From assembly GCF_030347395.1 (NCBI RefSeq), contig NZ_CP128170.1, positions 1,984,001-2,048,000 on the forward strand: a DNA stretch of 64,000 nucleotides, in the 5' to 3' direction. Below the pieces are notes generated by a model that was given only the letters and a program-made list of their open reading frames with translations, made no database searches and was not told the origin of the DNA. The position numbers and the translations under genes are program-made. Origin of the DNA: Microbacterium sp. ET2. GTDB lineage: Bacteria; Actinomycetota; Actinomycetes; Actinomycetales; Microbacteriaceae. Positions 54,934 through 62,941 of the stretch are shown piece by piece; within the stretch, counting starts at the first letter, position 1, and each line of letters starts with the position of its first letter.

Positions 54934-56017
54934 TCCGGCCCCCCGCGTCGCGCCCCCCGAGAGCCGCGCTCGCACCGTGACCCCCGAGGGGTCGCGGCCG
55001 TCGTCGAGCGCGCGTGCGCTGGTCGCCCTCGGCATCGGGGTCGCGGTGATCGTCGGACTGTTCCTCGTCGACGCGCTCGCGCCCGCGATCTTCCCCGACC
55101 CGCTGCCCACCCGCGCGCAGGACGGGCTGACCCTCGCCGTCAGCGTGCTGATCGAGTCGCTGCCCTTCGTCGTCCTCGGCGTGGTGCTCTCGATCGCGGT
55201 GCAGGTGTGGGTGCCGCCGGGGCTCATCGAACGATGGATGCCGCGGCGAGCGTGGGCGCGCAGGGCGGTCCTCTCCCTCCTCGGCATGCTGATTCCGGTC
55301 TGCGAGTGCGGCAACGTCCCGTTCGCCCGCGGGCTGCTGATGCGCGGATTCAGCGTGTCCGAGACGATGACCTTCCTCATCGCCGCGCCGATCGTGAACC
55401 CCATCGTCATCATCACCACCCACGCCGCCTTCGGGTTCGACGACGGGATCCTGGTCGTCCGACTCATCGGCGGGTACCTCATCGCGAACCTCATCGGATG
55501 GCTCTACAGCCGTCACCCCGACCCCGACGCACTTCTGACCGACCGCTTCCGCGACACGCGCGCGCTGCAGGTGGCACGCGGTCCGGTGGAGGCGGGATCG
55601 GCGGGCGCCCTCGGCGAGCGCGGGCGTCGCAGCCTTGCGCAGTTCGTGATCGAGCTGCGCGCTGTCATGCCGGCGCTCATCATCGGCTCGGCGATCGCCG
55701 GGGCCGTGCAGGTGCTGATCCCGCGCGATGTGCTGCTGGCGATCGGATCGAACCCGGCACTGTCGATCGTGGCGATGATCGCACTGGCGATGGTGGTGTC
55801 GATCTGCTCGAACGTCGACTCGTTCTTCGCGCTGTCCTTCGCCTCGACCTTCACGCCCGGATCGCTCGTCGCGTTCCTCCTCGTCGGGCCCCTCGTCGAT
55901 GTGAAGATGCTCGCCCTCATGCGCACCACCTTCACCACCCGCGCGCTGGCCGGTGTCGTCGTGGTGGTGCTTCTCGCCGCCTTCGCGATCGGGACGGGGG
56001 TGAATCTCCTTGCCTGA
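54914..56017 (+). CDS. Permease of the DUF318/YraQ (SMU_747c-like) family
   Basis: The 367-residue protein has eight to ten membrane segments with the hallmark IPVCECGNVPFARGLLMRG near 120 and IAAPIVNPIVIITTHAAFG near 150; a second half repeats NVDSFFALSFASTFTPGSLV. It is one half of the two-component permease with the TIGR03943 protein that follows. GTG 54914 is chosen; GTG 54920 is also possible. It overlaps zur by 20 bp, so zinc-dependent control is likely. Confidence 0.82.
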   Translation: MSVTRTDPAPRVAPPESRARTVTPEGSRPSSSARALVALGIGVAVIVGLFLVDALAPAIFPDPLPTRAQDGLTLAVSVLIESLPFVVLGVVLSIAVQVWVPPGLIERWMPRRAWARRAVLSLLGMLIPVCECGNVPFARGLLMRGFSVSETMTFLIAAPIVNPIVIITTHAAFGFDDGILVVRLIGGYLIANLIGWLYSRHPDPDALLTDRFRDTRALQVARGPVEAGSAGALGERGRRSLAQFVIELRAVMPALIIGSAIAGAVQVLIPRDVLLAIGSNPALSIVAMIALAMVVSICSNVDSFFALSFASTFTPGSLVAFLLVGPLVDVKMLALMRTTFTTRALAGVVVVVLLAAFAIGTGVNLLA

Positions 56018-56984
56018 GCGCTCCGCCCTGCTGACACGGTGGCTCGGCGTCGGCCTCGCCGCGATCATGGCCGTCGTCACCGTCTCCCTCGCCCTCACCG
56101 GAAGGCTGGGTCTCTACATCAACCCCGAGTCGTCGTGGTTCGCGGTGTCGATGTCGGTCCTCGTGCTGGTCGGCGCGGTGTTGAGCTTCCTGCTCCCGGC
56201 CGGAGCCGAAGAGGACCACGGGCACGATCACGGTGACGGTGCTGACGGGCACGGGCCTGACGGGCACGGTGCTGACGGGCACGGTGGCGACGTCGACGCG
56301 CACGTCCACAGCCACGGCCCCGATCCCGTCGCCGACCACCCGGCTCCGGCCGCCCCCGTCCTCACCCGTGCGCAGGCGCGCGCCGCGGCATCCCGTTCAC
56401 GTCCGTCTCGCCCATCTGGGGTACCGCGACCCGCTCGAGCACCGCGGCGATCGCGAGAGAGCCGCCGACGCTCACTGGGGCTGATCGCGACGGCGACCGG
56501 GGCGGTCCTCGCCTCGACGGTCGTTCTGCTGACACTCGTTCTCCCCCCTCGCTCCCTGTCGGCCGAGCTCGCGATCTCACGCGACGTCGGAGCCCCTCCG
56601 CTTTTCGGCGGAACCGATGTGGTCACCCTGGCGCGCACCGGCGACACCGCCTCGTTCGGCGTCGGGGAATGGTCGGCGGTCTTCGCGACCGCGACCAATC
56701 CCGAGGCGTTCGACGGCGACCCGGTGACGCTGACCGGCTTCGTCACGCCCGGAGAGGACAGCGGATTCGCGCTGTCGCGCCTGGTTATCACGCATTGCGT
56801 GATCGACGCCCAGTCGGCGAGCATCCCGGTCGCGGTCGGCGAGAACGAGGCGCCCGCCGACGCCGAGACCGGACAGTGGGTCACGGTCGACGGCATGGTG
56901 CGCGCGAATTCCGACGGACGCCTGTTCATCGACGCGGCGACGGTGGAGCTGATCGACGAGCCCGAGGACCCGTATGAGTACTGA
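56010..56984 (+). CDS. TIGR03943 family permease-partner protein with His-rich loop
   Basis: The 324-residue protein starts with TTG, has two N-terminal membrane segments, then a His/Asp/Gly tract (GHDHGDGADGHGPDGHGADG, residues about 71-90) built from 15-bp DNA repeats at 56239-56283. A third membrane segment near 165 and a beta-rich extracytoplasmic domain follow (VTLTGFVTPGEDSGFALSRL). This is the SMU_746c-type partner of the YraQ-like permease. The His loop suggests zinc binding. Confidence 0.8.
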   Translation: MPERSALLTRWLGVGLAAIMAVVTVSLALTGRLGLYINPESSWFAVSMSVLVLVGAVLSFLLPAGAEEDHGHDHGDGADGHGPDGHGADGHGGDVDAHVHSHGPDPVADHPAPAAPVLTRAQARAAASRSRPSRPSGVPRPARAPRRSRESRRRSLGLIATATGAVLASTVVLLTLVLPPRSLSAELAISRDVGAPPLFGGTDVVTLARTGDTASFGVGEWSAVFATATNPEAFDGDPVTLTGFVTPGEDSGFALSRLVITHCVIDAQSASIPVAVGENEAPADAETGQWVTVDGMVRANSDGRLFIDAATVELIDEPEDPYEY

Positions 56985-58392
56985 CCGGGTGCGCTCCTCG
57001 CCGCGCACGCGTTCGACATCTCGTCGCGCGTTCGTGCTGCCGTTCCTCATCGTCGCCGCACTTCTCGGCGCGCTGGGTCTTGCGGGGGCCGCCGTGAGCA
57101 CTCTTCAGGGGCCCCGGGTGACCGCGGTCGATGTCGACCCCGAGGCTGCGGCCGCCGCATCCGGGGGCCGTCTGATCGTCTCGACCTCGCTGCCGCTCGC
57201 CGAAGTGGCGGCTGATCAGGTGAGCATCACCCCCGAGGTCCCGTTCGCGATCGACACGTCGGGGCGCAATCTCGGGGTGCGCTTTGGGCTGCCGCTGCGG
57301 GATGACACCGAATACACGGTCAGCATCGATGGGCTGACCGCCGCGGGCGGCGGGCCCGCCACCGAGGTCATCGAGACGTTTCGAACGCCGCGGGCCGAGG
57401 TCTTCCTGCTGCAGCGCGGCAATGGCGGCGACACCGTGTTCCGCACCGATCTGACCGGCGACGACGCCGAGGCGGTGTTCTCGCACCCGCACATCGAGGA
57501 CTTCCGCGCGACCTCGCGGCACCTCGTGATGTCGGTGCTCGCCGACGACGGATCGGCCGAGTTGATCGTGACGGACCTCGAGGGCGGAGACGAGAGAACT
57601 CTCCCGCTGCCCGGCGACGGTTTCGTCTCGAACCTGCAGAGCGCCGATCGCGGCGAGGTGGTCGGCTACCTGTACACCGATGACGATGTCAGCGCCGAGG
57701 GTGCGCGCGAGAGTCGCCTCTACACGGCATCACTCGCTCGGGGCGCCACCGAGACCGAGCCGACCGAGATCGCGATCGACGGAGCCGACCCCCGCATCGC
57801 GGAGTGGCGGTTCGTGCCCGATACCGACAGCATCCTGCTCCTCTCCTTCGACGGTCAGCTCCTCCTGACCGGCGCGGACGGTGCGGATTCGACGGCGCTC
57901 GGGACAGCGCTCTCGATCGGCGGAATCGCCCGGGGTTCGTCGGCGGCAGTCGTCGAGCGCGCCGACGGGCCGGCTGTGATCGATCTGACGGATGCGTCGG
58001 AGGAGCCGCTGGCGACTCCGGAATCCGATCTCGGGACGGTCACCACCATCACTCCCATGCCCGATGGCGGGACGATCCGCTCTGCCGCGGTGTTCGGCGC
58101 CGACGGCAACCCGACCGGATCGACGGCCGTCGTGCGCGTCGGAGCCGACGGCGCCACGAGCGCCCTCACCGAGATCGGAGCGGAGGACGCCGTCGTGCAG
58201 ACATGCGTCTCGCCGAGCGCGCGCTATCTCGCGGTGCTCGTCGCCCCGGCCGCGGCTCAGAACGCGTACGACGACTACCGTCTGCCGCTTCCGGAGCGAC
58301 TTCAGACCCGCATCGTCGAGATCGACGACGGCACGCAGGTCGTCTCGCTGCAGGGCTTCGACATCTCGTGGTGTCAGGTGCCGCCGCGGTGA
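56974..58392 (+). CDS. Membrane-anchored protein with Ig-like head and propeller body
   Basis: The 472-residue protein has one N-terminal membrane segment (FVLPFLIVAALLGALGLAGA, residues about 20-40), a bacterial Ig-like domain (LPLAEVAADQVSITPEVPF; SbsA-type, about 50-130) and a WD40/TolB-like repeat body (140-470). The start overlaps the TIGR03943 gene by 11 bp. Its propeller echoes the two lipoprotein propellers of the az region, but no metal motif stands out. Confidence 0.7.
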   Translation: MSTDRVRSSPRTRSTSRRAFVLPFLIVAALLGALGLAGAAVSTLQGPRVTAVDVDPEAAAAASGGRLIVSTSLPLAEVAADQVSITPEVPFAIDTSGRNLGVRFGLPLRDDTEYTVSIDGLTAAGGGPATEVIETFRTPRAEVFLLQRGNGGDTVFRTDLTGDDAEAVFSHPHIEDFRATSRHLVMSVLADDGSAELIVTDLEGGDERTLPLPGDGFVSNLQSADRGEVVGYLYTDDDVSAEGARESRLYTASLARGATETEPTEIAIDGADPRIAEWRFVPDTDSILLLSFDGQLLLTGADGADSTALGTALSIGGIARGSSAAVVERADGPAVIDLTDASEEPLATPESDLGTVTTITPMPDGGTIRSAAVFGADGNPTGSTAVVRVGADGATSALTEIGAEDAVVQTCVSPSARYLAVLVAPAAAQNAYDDYRLPLPERLQTRIVEIDDGTQVVSLQGFDISWCQVPPR

Positions 58393-59168
58393 GCGTGACC
58401 CCGGAGAACTCTGCCGGGGCGCGCTCGGGGCTGCGTCCGGCCTCGCGCGCCGACGTTGCGGGACTGCCCGTCGACGTCGCGCCGCGGCTGCTCGGAGGAG
58501 TCCTCGAGGTGACCGTCGCGGGAGAGACGGTTGCCGTCCGCCTCACCGAGGTCGAGGCCTACCACGGTCGGGGCACGGGCCCGGTACCCGACCCAGGCTC
58601 GCATGCCCGAATGGGGCCGACAGTGCGCAATGCCACCATGTGGGGGGAGCCCGGTCACCTCTACGTCTACCTCAGTCACGGGATCCATTCGTGCGTGAAT
58701 GTCGTGTGCGGCCCCGAAGGTACCGCGGGCGGAATCCTCCTTCGCGCGGGAGAGATCGTGAGCGGAAGGGATGCCGCGACGCGGCGTCGCACCGCCGCCC
58801 GGCCGTCGGTTGCCGCCGACGCTGCCTCCCGGCCGTCGGTTGCCGCCGACGCTGCTTCCGGCACTCTCACGCTTCCGCACCGTGACCTCGCCCGCGGACC
58901 CGGCCGGTTGGGTCAGGCCGTCGGTCTGCGGCATCCGGTTCACGATGGAATCGACGCGATCACCTCCGAGCCCCGCGCAGGAGCGGTGGCAAGGCTCCTG
59001 CTTCGAGAGGAAATCCTTCCGGAGACGGTCTCGGGGCCGCGGGTCGGCGTCGCCGGCGTTGCGGGCACCGCCGTGTTCCCGTGGCGTTTCTGGATCGACG
59101 GCGACCCGACGGTGTCGCCTTTCCGGTGGGGACGCGGCGCCCGCGAGGCCGCAATACCGGCCACCTGA
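58389..59168 (+). CDS. DNA-3-methyladenine glycosylase (AAG/MPG type)
   Basis: The 259-residue protein removes alkylated purines. Family motifs are LTEVEAYHGRGTGPVPDPGS (catalytic Glu near 56), NATMWGEPGHLYVYLSHGIH near 83, and DLARGPGRLGQAVGL near 175. A duplicated Ala/Ser-rich segment RPSVAADAAS x2 is inserted near 138-157. GTG start in a GTGA overlap with the preceding gene. Confidence 0.9.
   Translation: MSVTPENSAGARSGLRPASRADVAGLPVDVAPRLLGGVLEVTVAGETVAVRLTEVEAYHGRGTGPVPDPGSHARMGPTVRNATMWGEPGHLYVYLSHGIHSCVNVVCGPEGTAGGILLRAGEIVSGRDAATRRRTAARPSVAADAASRPSVAADAASGTLTLPHRDLARGPGRLGQAVGLRHPVHDGIDAITSEPRAGAVARLLLREEILPETVSGPRVGVAGVAGTAVFPWRFWIDGDPTVSPFRWGRGAREAAIPAT
58800..58859 (+). repeat. 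Two tandem 30-bp units inside the glycosylase gene
   Basis: Positions 58800-58829 and 58830-58859 are direct repeats with one mismatch near the end (CCTCC versus CTTCC). They encode two copies of RPSVAADAAS in frame. Slippage may change copy number without breaking the gene. Confidence 0.9.
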
Positions 59169-59223
59169 CGATCGCGGCCCCAGACGGTGGGCCCCGGAGG
59201 GACCCGACGGTCGCGATATCCAC

Positions 59224-59271
59224 GTCGCAGTCGCAGTCGTAGTCGCAGTCGTAGTCGCAGTCGCAGTCGCA
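59224..59271. repeat. Hexanucleotide microsatellite, eight units
   Basis: Six units of GTCGCA and two of GTCGTA follow one another without interruption between the convergent glycosylase and DUF4287 genes. It is intergenic in the calls made here, so copy number change would have no effect on a protein. Confidence 0.9.
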
Positions 59272-59309
59272 GTCGATGCCCGAGTTGCAGTCAATGCCCG
59301 AACCCGTCG

Positions 59310-59606
59310 TCAGAACCCCTCGGGCTTGGTCGCGATGCCGTCGAGCCAGAGACGATCGCTTGCGTCGGCGTGCGTGCCGCCCGAACCGACATGCTTCGGG
59401 TCGATCCGATCACCCTTCGTGATGACGTGGACCATCGCCATCGCATGCCCGCGTCCGAGGTCGTAGTCGGACTTCAGCCACTCGATGATCTCCGTCGCCT
59501 TCACGCCGGGCGCATCCAGTCCTCGCTCGTGGGCGACCCCGACGAGTTGCCGGGGGGTCAGTCCCGTCTTGCGTTCGATGGTGTCGAGATAGGCCTGGAA
59601 GGACAT
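59310..59606 (-). CDS. DUF4287 domain protein
   Basis: The 98-residue protein starts MSFQAYLDTIERKTGLTPRQ and has the DUF4287 core IIEWLKSDYDLGRGHAMAM (near 45). It ends with a lysine/aspartate stretch and has no signal. Function unknown; homologues occur near phage-like or DUF5655 genes. Ribosome binding site AAGGAG lies close to the ATG. Confidence 0.85.
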   Translation of the reverse strand: MSFQAYLDTIERKTGLTPRQLVGVAHERGLDAPGVKATEIIEWLKSDYDLGRGHAMAMVHVITKGDRIDPKHVGSGGTHADASDRLWLDGIATKPEGF

Positions 59607-59694
59607 CCCCTGCTCCTTGGCGTTCGATCGGTGGAGGCGCCGGCGGCGCGACATCATCAGCATATCGAAGAAATCTTCGTTTGCAAGTGTTGTA

Positions 59695-59721
59695 TTGATA
59701 GAACATGTGTACTACTATCAA
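59695..59721. promoter_or_regulatory. Palindrome in the promoter of the HNH endonuclease gene
   Basis: TTGATAG (59695-59701) and CTATCAA (59715-59721) are exact inverted repeats with a 13-base spacer containing ACATGT. A second hairpin, CGAAGA-AA-TCTTCG, lies at 59666-59679. The stretch 59650-59725 is notably AT-rich for this genome, as in a transferred or repressor-bound promoter. Confidence 0.5.
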
Positions 59722-59724
59722 GGC

Positions 59725-61056
59725 ATGACATCACCACTCGCGGGGATCGCACAGGCGCTCGAGGCGCTGGCGCTCGCAGGTGGCGACCGCATGCCGTCGG
59801 CGCTGACCCCGTCGGAGCTGATCGAGGTGACCAACGCTTTCGGGTCGTTGAAGAGGCACGTCGACGCGGCATACGCGGGTGTTGCGGCGGAGGTCGCTCG
59901 GCAATCGCGCGCCGAGCTCGGCAGAGACTCCCTGGCGAAGAGACAGGGATTCGGATCGCCCGCGGTCCTCATCTCGACGACGACCGGCACGAGTGTCGGT
60001 GAGTCCGTGCGGATGATCCAGGTCGGCGAGGCAACAGCGCCCCGCATCGCCCTGAGCGGGGAGCAGCTTCCGGCCAGGTGTCCGCACGTCGCAGCCGCGG
60101 TATCCGCCGGGCGGATGGGGATGACGGCCGCCGCATCGATCGTGACCATGTTGACGAAGCTGGCGCTGCGGGTTGATTCTGTGAGGCTCGACGACGCCGA
60201 GCGGCAGATGTGCGACCTCGCGCCGGGACTGCGCCCCGACGAGCTGGTCAAGCTGCTCGCGCGCGTCGAAGCGCACCTCGACCCCGACGGTGTCGCCCCG
60301 CGACACGAAGAGCTGAGGGGCGCGCGGACGCTCGTGATCCAGGAGCGCGACGGGATGCTGGTCATCTCGGCGAAGCTCGACGTGGAGACCGGTGCGCCGG
60401 TGAAGGCGGCGATCGAGTCGCTCGTGGGTGCGACGCTCCGTCGGAACGAGCACGCCCCGGACGACGACCGGGACGTCCGGTCGGTGAAGCAGATGAGTGC
60501 CGATGCCCTCGCCGACATCTGCCGGCACGCCATCGGATGCGATGAGGTTCCGACTGCGCCGTCGGCGACCGTGGTGATCCGCATGGACCTCGCGTCCCTC
60601 GAGAGTGGCCTCGGCGCGGCGACGATCGACGGTATCGCTCAGCCGGTTCCCGCGGGGATGATCCGCCGACTGGCCGCTGACCAGCAGGTCATTCCGTGTG
60701 TGCTCGGCGGTGAGAGCGAGATCCTCGACTGGGGTCGTAGTCGTCGACTGTTCACGACGGCCCAGAAGCTCGCCATCGTCGAGCGCGACGGAGGATGTAT
60801 CGACTGCGGCGCACCGCCGGCGTGGTGCCATGTGCATCACATCTCCTGGTGGAACAGGGACGGAGGCGCGACGGATCTCCGCAACGGAGTCCTGCTGTGC
60901 ACCGGCTGTCATCATCGGCTTCACGCCGACGGATGGGAGATCATCGTCGACGGCATGGGGGTCGACGGTCGCGTCCACCTGGTGCCACCACCTTGGATCG
61001 ATCCACAGCGAAGGCCGCGACTCGCCGGGCAAGCCCGCTACCGCCTGACCGCCTGA
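59725..61056 (+). CDS. DUF222/HNH endonuclease signature protein (13E12 type)
   Basis: The 443-residue protein has the helical DUF222 region (about 1-330) and a C-terminal HNH nuclease motif: CIDCGAPPAWCHVHHISWWN with LLCTGCHHRLHADGW near 370-400. All zinc-cysteine and HNH residues are present. Such genes are multi-copy in Microbacteriaceae and mycobacteria and are thought to spread by recombination or nicking; role unproven. It carries an AT-rich promoter that differs from its neighbours. Confidence 0.88.
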   Translation: MTSPLAGIAQALEALALAGGDRMPSALTPSELIEVTNAFGSLKRHVDAAYAGVAAEVARQSRAELGRDSLAKRQGFGSPAVLISTTTGTSVGESVRMIQVGEATAPRIALSGEQLPARCPHVAAAVSAGRMGMTAAASIVTMLTKLALRVDSVRLDDAERQMCDLAPGLRPDELVKLLARVEAHLDPDGVAPRHEELRGARTLVIQERDGMLVISAKLDVETGAPVKAAIESLVGATLRRNEHAPDDDRDVRSVKQMSADALADICRHAIGCDEVPTAPSATVVIRMDLASLESGLGAATIDGIAQPVPAGMIRRLAADQQVIPCVLGGESEILDWGRSRRLFTTAQKLAIVERDGGCIDCGAPPAWCHVHHISWWNRDGGATDLRNGVLLCTGCHHRLHADGWEIIVDGMGVDGRVHLVPPPWIDPQRRPRLAGQARYRLTA

Positions 61057-61112
61057 CCGCCTGCCCCCGAGATCGCCGCTCATCCCAATTAGGTCGAGCC
61101 TGCGGCATCCGG

Positions 61113-61207
61113 TACCATCGAGGTTTGTCTGCGCGCACTCCAGCGCGTAGTTCGTACCCCTCCTTCGAAGCCGGCCCATGGTCGCGCCCGAATCGGGGTG
61201 CAGACAA
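61113..61207 (+). promoter_or_regulatory. Promoter and folded 5' leader of the rpmB operon (candidate)
   Basis: TACCAT at 61113-61118 is a -10-like hexamer, placing a start near 61125. The first bases TTGTCTGC (61125-61132) pair perfectly with GCAGACAA (61200-61207), and inside lie GCGC/GCGC and ACCCC (61156-61160) with GGGGT (61195-61199), which stack directly on the outer stem. A further TTCG/CGAA pair is nested. This looks like a folded leader ahead of the L28 gene. The prediction is by eye, not by a folding program. Confidence 0.4.
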
Positions 61208-61258
61208 GGGATCTTGGGTGGCACCGTCCGGTGTCACGGTACAGAAGGAGACATCACC

Positions 61259-61495
61259 ATGGCAGCAGTGTGCCAGGTGACTGGAGCGGTTCCCGGCTTC
61301 GGTCACAACATCTCGCACTCGCACCGCCGGACGAAGCGCCGCTTCGACCCGAACGTGCAGAAGAAGACCTACTACGTTCCCTCGCTCGGTCGGAAGATCA
61401 CGCTGAACGTGTCGGCCAAGGGCATCAAGGTCATTGACGTCCGCGGCATCGAGTCGGTCGTGAAGGACCTCATCGCGAAGGGTGTGAAGCTCTGA
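61259..61495 (+). CDS. rpmB: 50S ribosomal protein L28, zinc-free type
   Basis: The 78-residue protein starts [19 protein letters not shown] and has [17 protein letters not shown]-x2-C pair is missing (only the first Cys of the C+ form remains), so this is the zinc-independent C-minus paralogue. It leads rpmB-rpmG-rpsN. AGAAGGAGA precedes the ATG. In mycobacteria the C-minus set is under Zur; here no Zur palindrome lies in the 202-bp upstream gap. Confidence 0.95.
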   Translation: MAAVCQVTGAVPGFGHNISHSHRRTKRRFDPNVQKKTYYVPSLGRKITLNVSAKGIKVIDVRGIESVVKDLIAKGVKL

Positions 61496-61665
61496 TGGCG
61501 AAGAAGGCTCAGGACGTACGTCCGATCATCAAGCTGCGCTCGACCGCCGGCACGGGGTATACCTACGTGACGCGCAAGAACCGCCGCAACAACCCCGACC
61601 GCATCGTGCTGAAGAAGTACGACCCGGTCATCCGCAAGCACGTCGAATTCCGAGAGGAGCGCTGA
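61495..61665 (+). CDS. rpmG: 50S ribosomal protein L33, zinc-free type
   Basis: The 56-residue protein starts [20 protein letters not shown] and ends [15 protein letters not shown]. It has no cysteines, so it is the C-minus form. The ATG overlaps the rpmB stop (TGATG). It is too short for many gene finders but the match is strong. Confidence 0.95.
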   Translation: MAKKAQDVRPIIKLRSTAGTGYTYVTRKNRRNNPDRIVLKKYDPVIRKHVEFREER

Positions 61666-61669
61666 TCTC

Positions 61670-61975
61670 ATGGCCAAGAAGAGCAAGATCGCGCGCAACA
61701 ACCAGCGCAAGGAGATCGTCGAGCGCTACGCGGCCAAGCGGGCCGAGCTGAAGAAGGCCCTCGTCAGCCCCACCAGCAGCGACGAAGAGCGGGAAGCCGC
61801 CCGCCTGGGCCTGCAGAAGCTGCCCCGCGACGCGTCGCCGGTTCGCCTGCGTCAGCGCGACGCCATCGACGGCCGTCCCCGCGGAAACCTCCGCAAGTTC
61901 GGCATCTCGCGTGTGCGCTTCCGTGACATGGCCCACCGTGGCGAGCTGCCCGGTGTGACGAAGTCGTCCTGGTAA
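61670..61975 (+). CDS. rpsN: 30S ribosomal protein S14, zinc-free type
   Basis: The 101-residue long-form S14 has [20 protein letters not shown] at the N-terminus and [20 protein letters not shown] in the conserved C-terminal part. The CxxC-x(n)-CxxC motif of zinc S14 is absent. It is the last gene of the C-minus trio and is followed by a strong hairpin. Confidence 0.95.
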   Translation: MAKKSKIARNNQRKEIVERYAAKRAELKKALVSPTSSDEEREAARLGLQKLPRDASPVRLRQRDAIDGRPRGNLRKFGISRVRFRDMAHRGELPGVTKSSW

Positions 61976-61987
61976 TCACAACCAGCC

Positions 61988-62027
61988 GGTGAAGGGCGGG
62001 AGTTCTCCGGAGCTCCCGCCCTTCACC
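61988..62027. terminator. Strong hairpin after rpsN
   Basis: GGTGAAGGGCGGGAG (61988-62002) pairs perfectly with CTCCCGCCCTTCACC (62013-62027) around a 10-base loop. No T tract follows. It also covers the stop of the convergent channel gene and probably ends both messages. Confidence 0.85.
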
Positions 62028-62918
62028 CGTTTCCGGGGCGCGGCGGAGACGCTGATCGCTCGGCGTGGGCGATCGCGACATTCGTCACGATCTCCTCGGT
62101 CGACTCGCCGACGACGTGCGGATACTGCGCCTTCAGCAGGCTCGCGACCTCCTCGATCACGGCGGAAAGGCTCCTTCCTGCTGCGCGGACGTCCACGCTC
62201 GTCGACGACAACGCCGCATCGCGAAGCTCGAGCACGTACTGCATGCGTGGGGGGCGGACATCCGCTCCGACGCCGAACCGAAGTAGAAGATCTCAGAGTT
62301 CTGCACGAGATCCGCGGTCAGCGTCGAGAGCGAGTCCGTCACCGCTGTCAGGAGATCGGCGGCCCGGCCAGCACTCAGCGCCGCGAGGTCCTCGGCAGTT
62401 CGCGCCTCGCTGAGGCTGTGCACCAACAAGTCGAAAGCCCGCCGGCGGGCCAACGCCGGGTAGACCTGCATGAACCACGACACCGATGCCGAGAGCAGCG
62501 CGAACCCCATGAGCGCTTCGAGCGGAGAGACGAACCGCAGAACCGGTTGGCTCGGAACCACATCGCCCAGCCCCAGAGTCGTCAGTGCGACCATCGACAT
62601 CGTGAGTGCTTCCGCGAACGGATGGTAGTCGGATGCGTCAACGCTCTGGTAGGCGAATCCGTCCGGCATGTGCGGGAGATAGATGAGGGCCCAGCCGACG
62701 GTCACGAGCGAGACCCACACGATGATGACCGCCAGAATGGTCAGCGGAGCCGACGCTGCGACCCGCCGGGTTCGCCTCAACGACCAGGCCAGCCGGAAGA
62801 TGAGATGAGTGAGTCTTCCGGTCCCGCTCGGGCGCAGGAGCGTCTGGAAGACGTCGTTCAACGCCACGAGGATCAAGAGGATGCCGGAAACCGTGGCTAC
62901 CGCGGACAGAACGGTCAT
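62023..62918 (-). pseudogene. Potassium-channel-like membrane protein, broken by a -1 frameshift
   Basis: The protein has a short N-terminal segment, two to four membrane helices and a pore helix with TMSMVALTTLGLGDVVPSQP; the filter reads TLGLGD where classical channels have TVGYGD. A long cytoplasmic helical tail follows. The frame breaks in the six-C run (62249-62254, minus strand); one more C restores MQYVLELRDAALSSTSVDVR and a 298-residue protein. Ion_trans_2-type channel is the likely family. Start ATG at 62918. Confidence 0.78.
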
Positions 62919-62941
62919 CTCACACAGGGTAGGGGAGCCCC

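Noticed and set aside
59224..59271. Tandem hexamers as a CRISPR array
   Set aside because: Units are 6 bp with no spacers and no cas genes.
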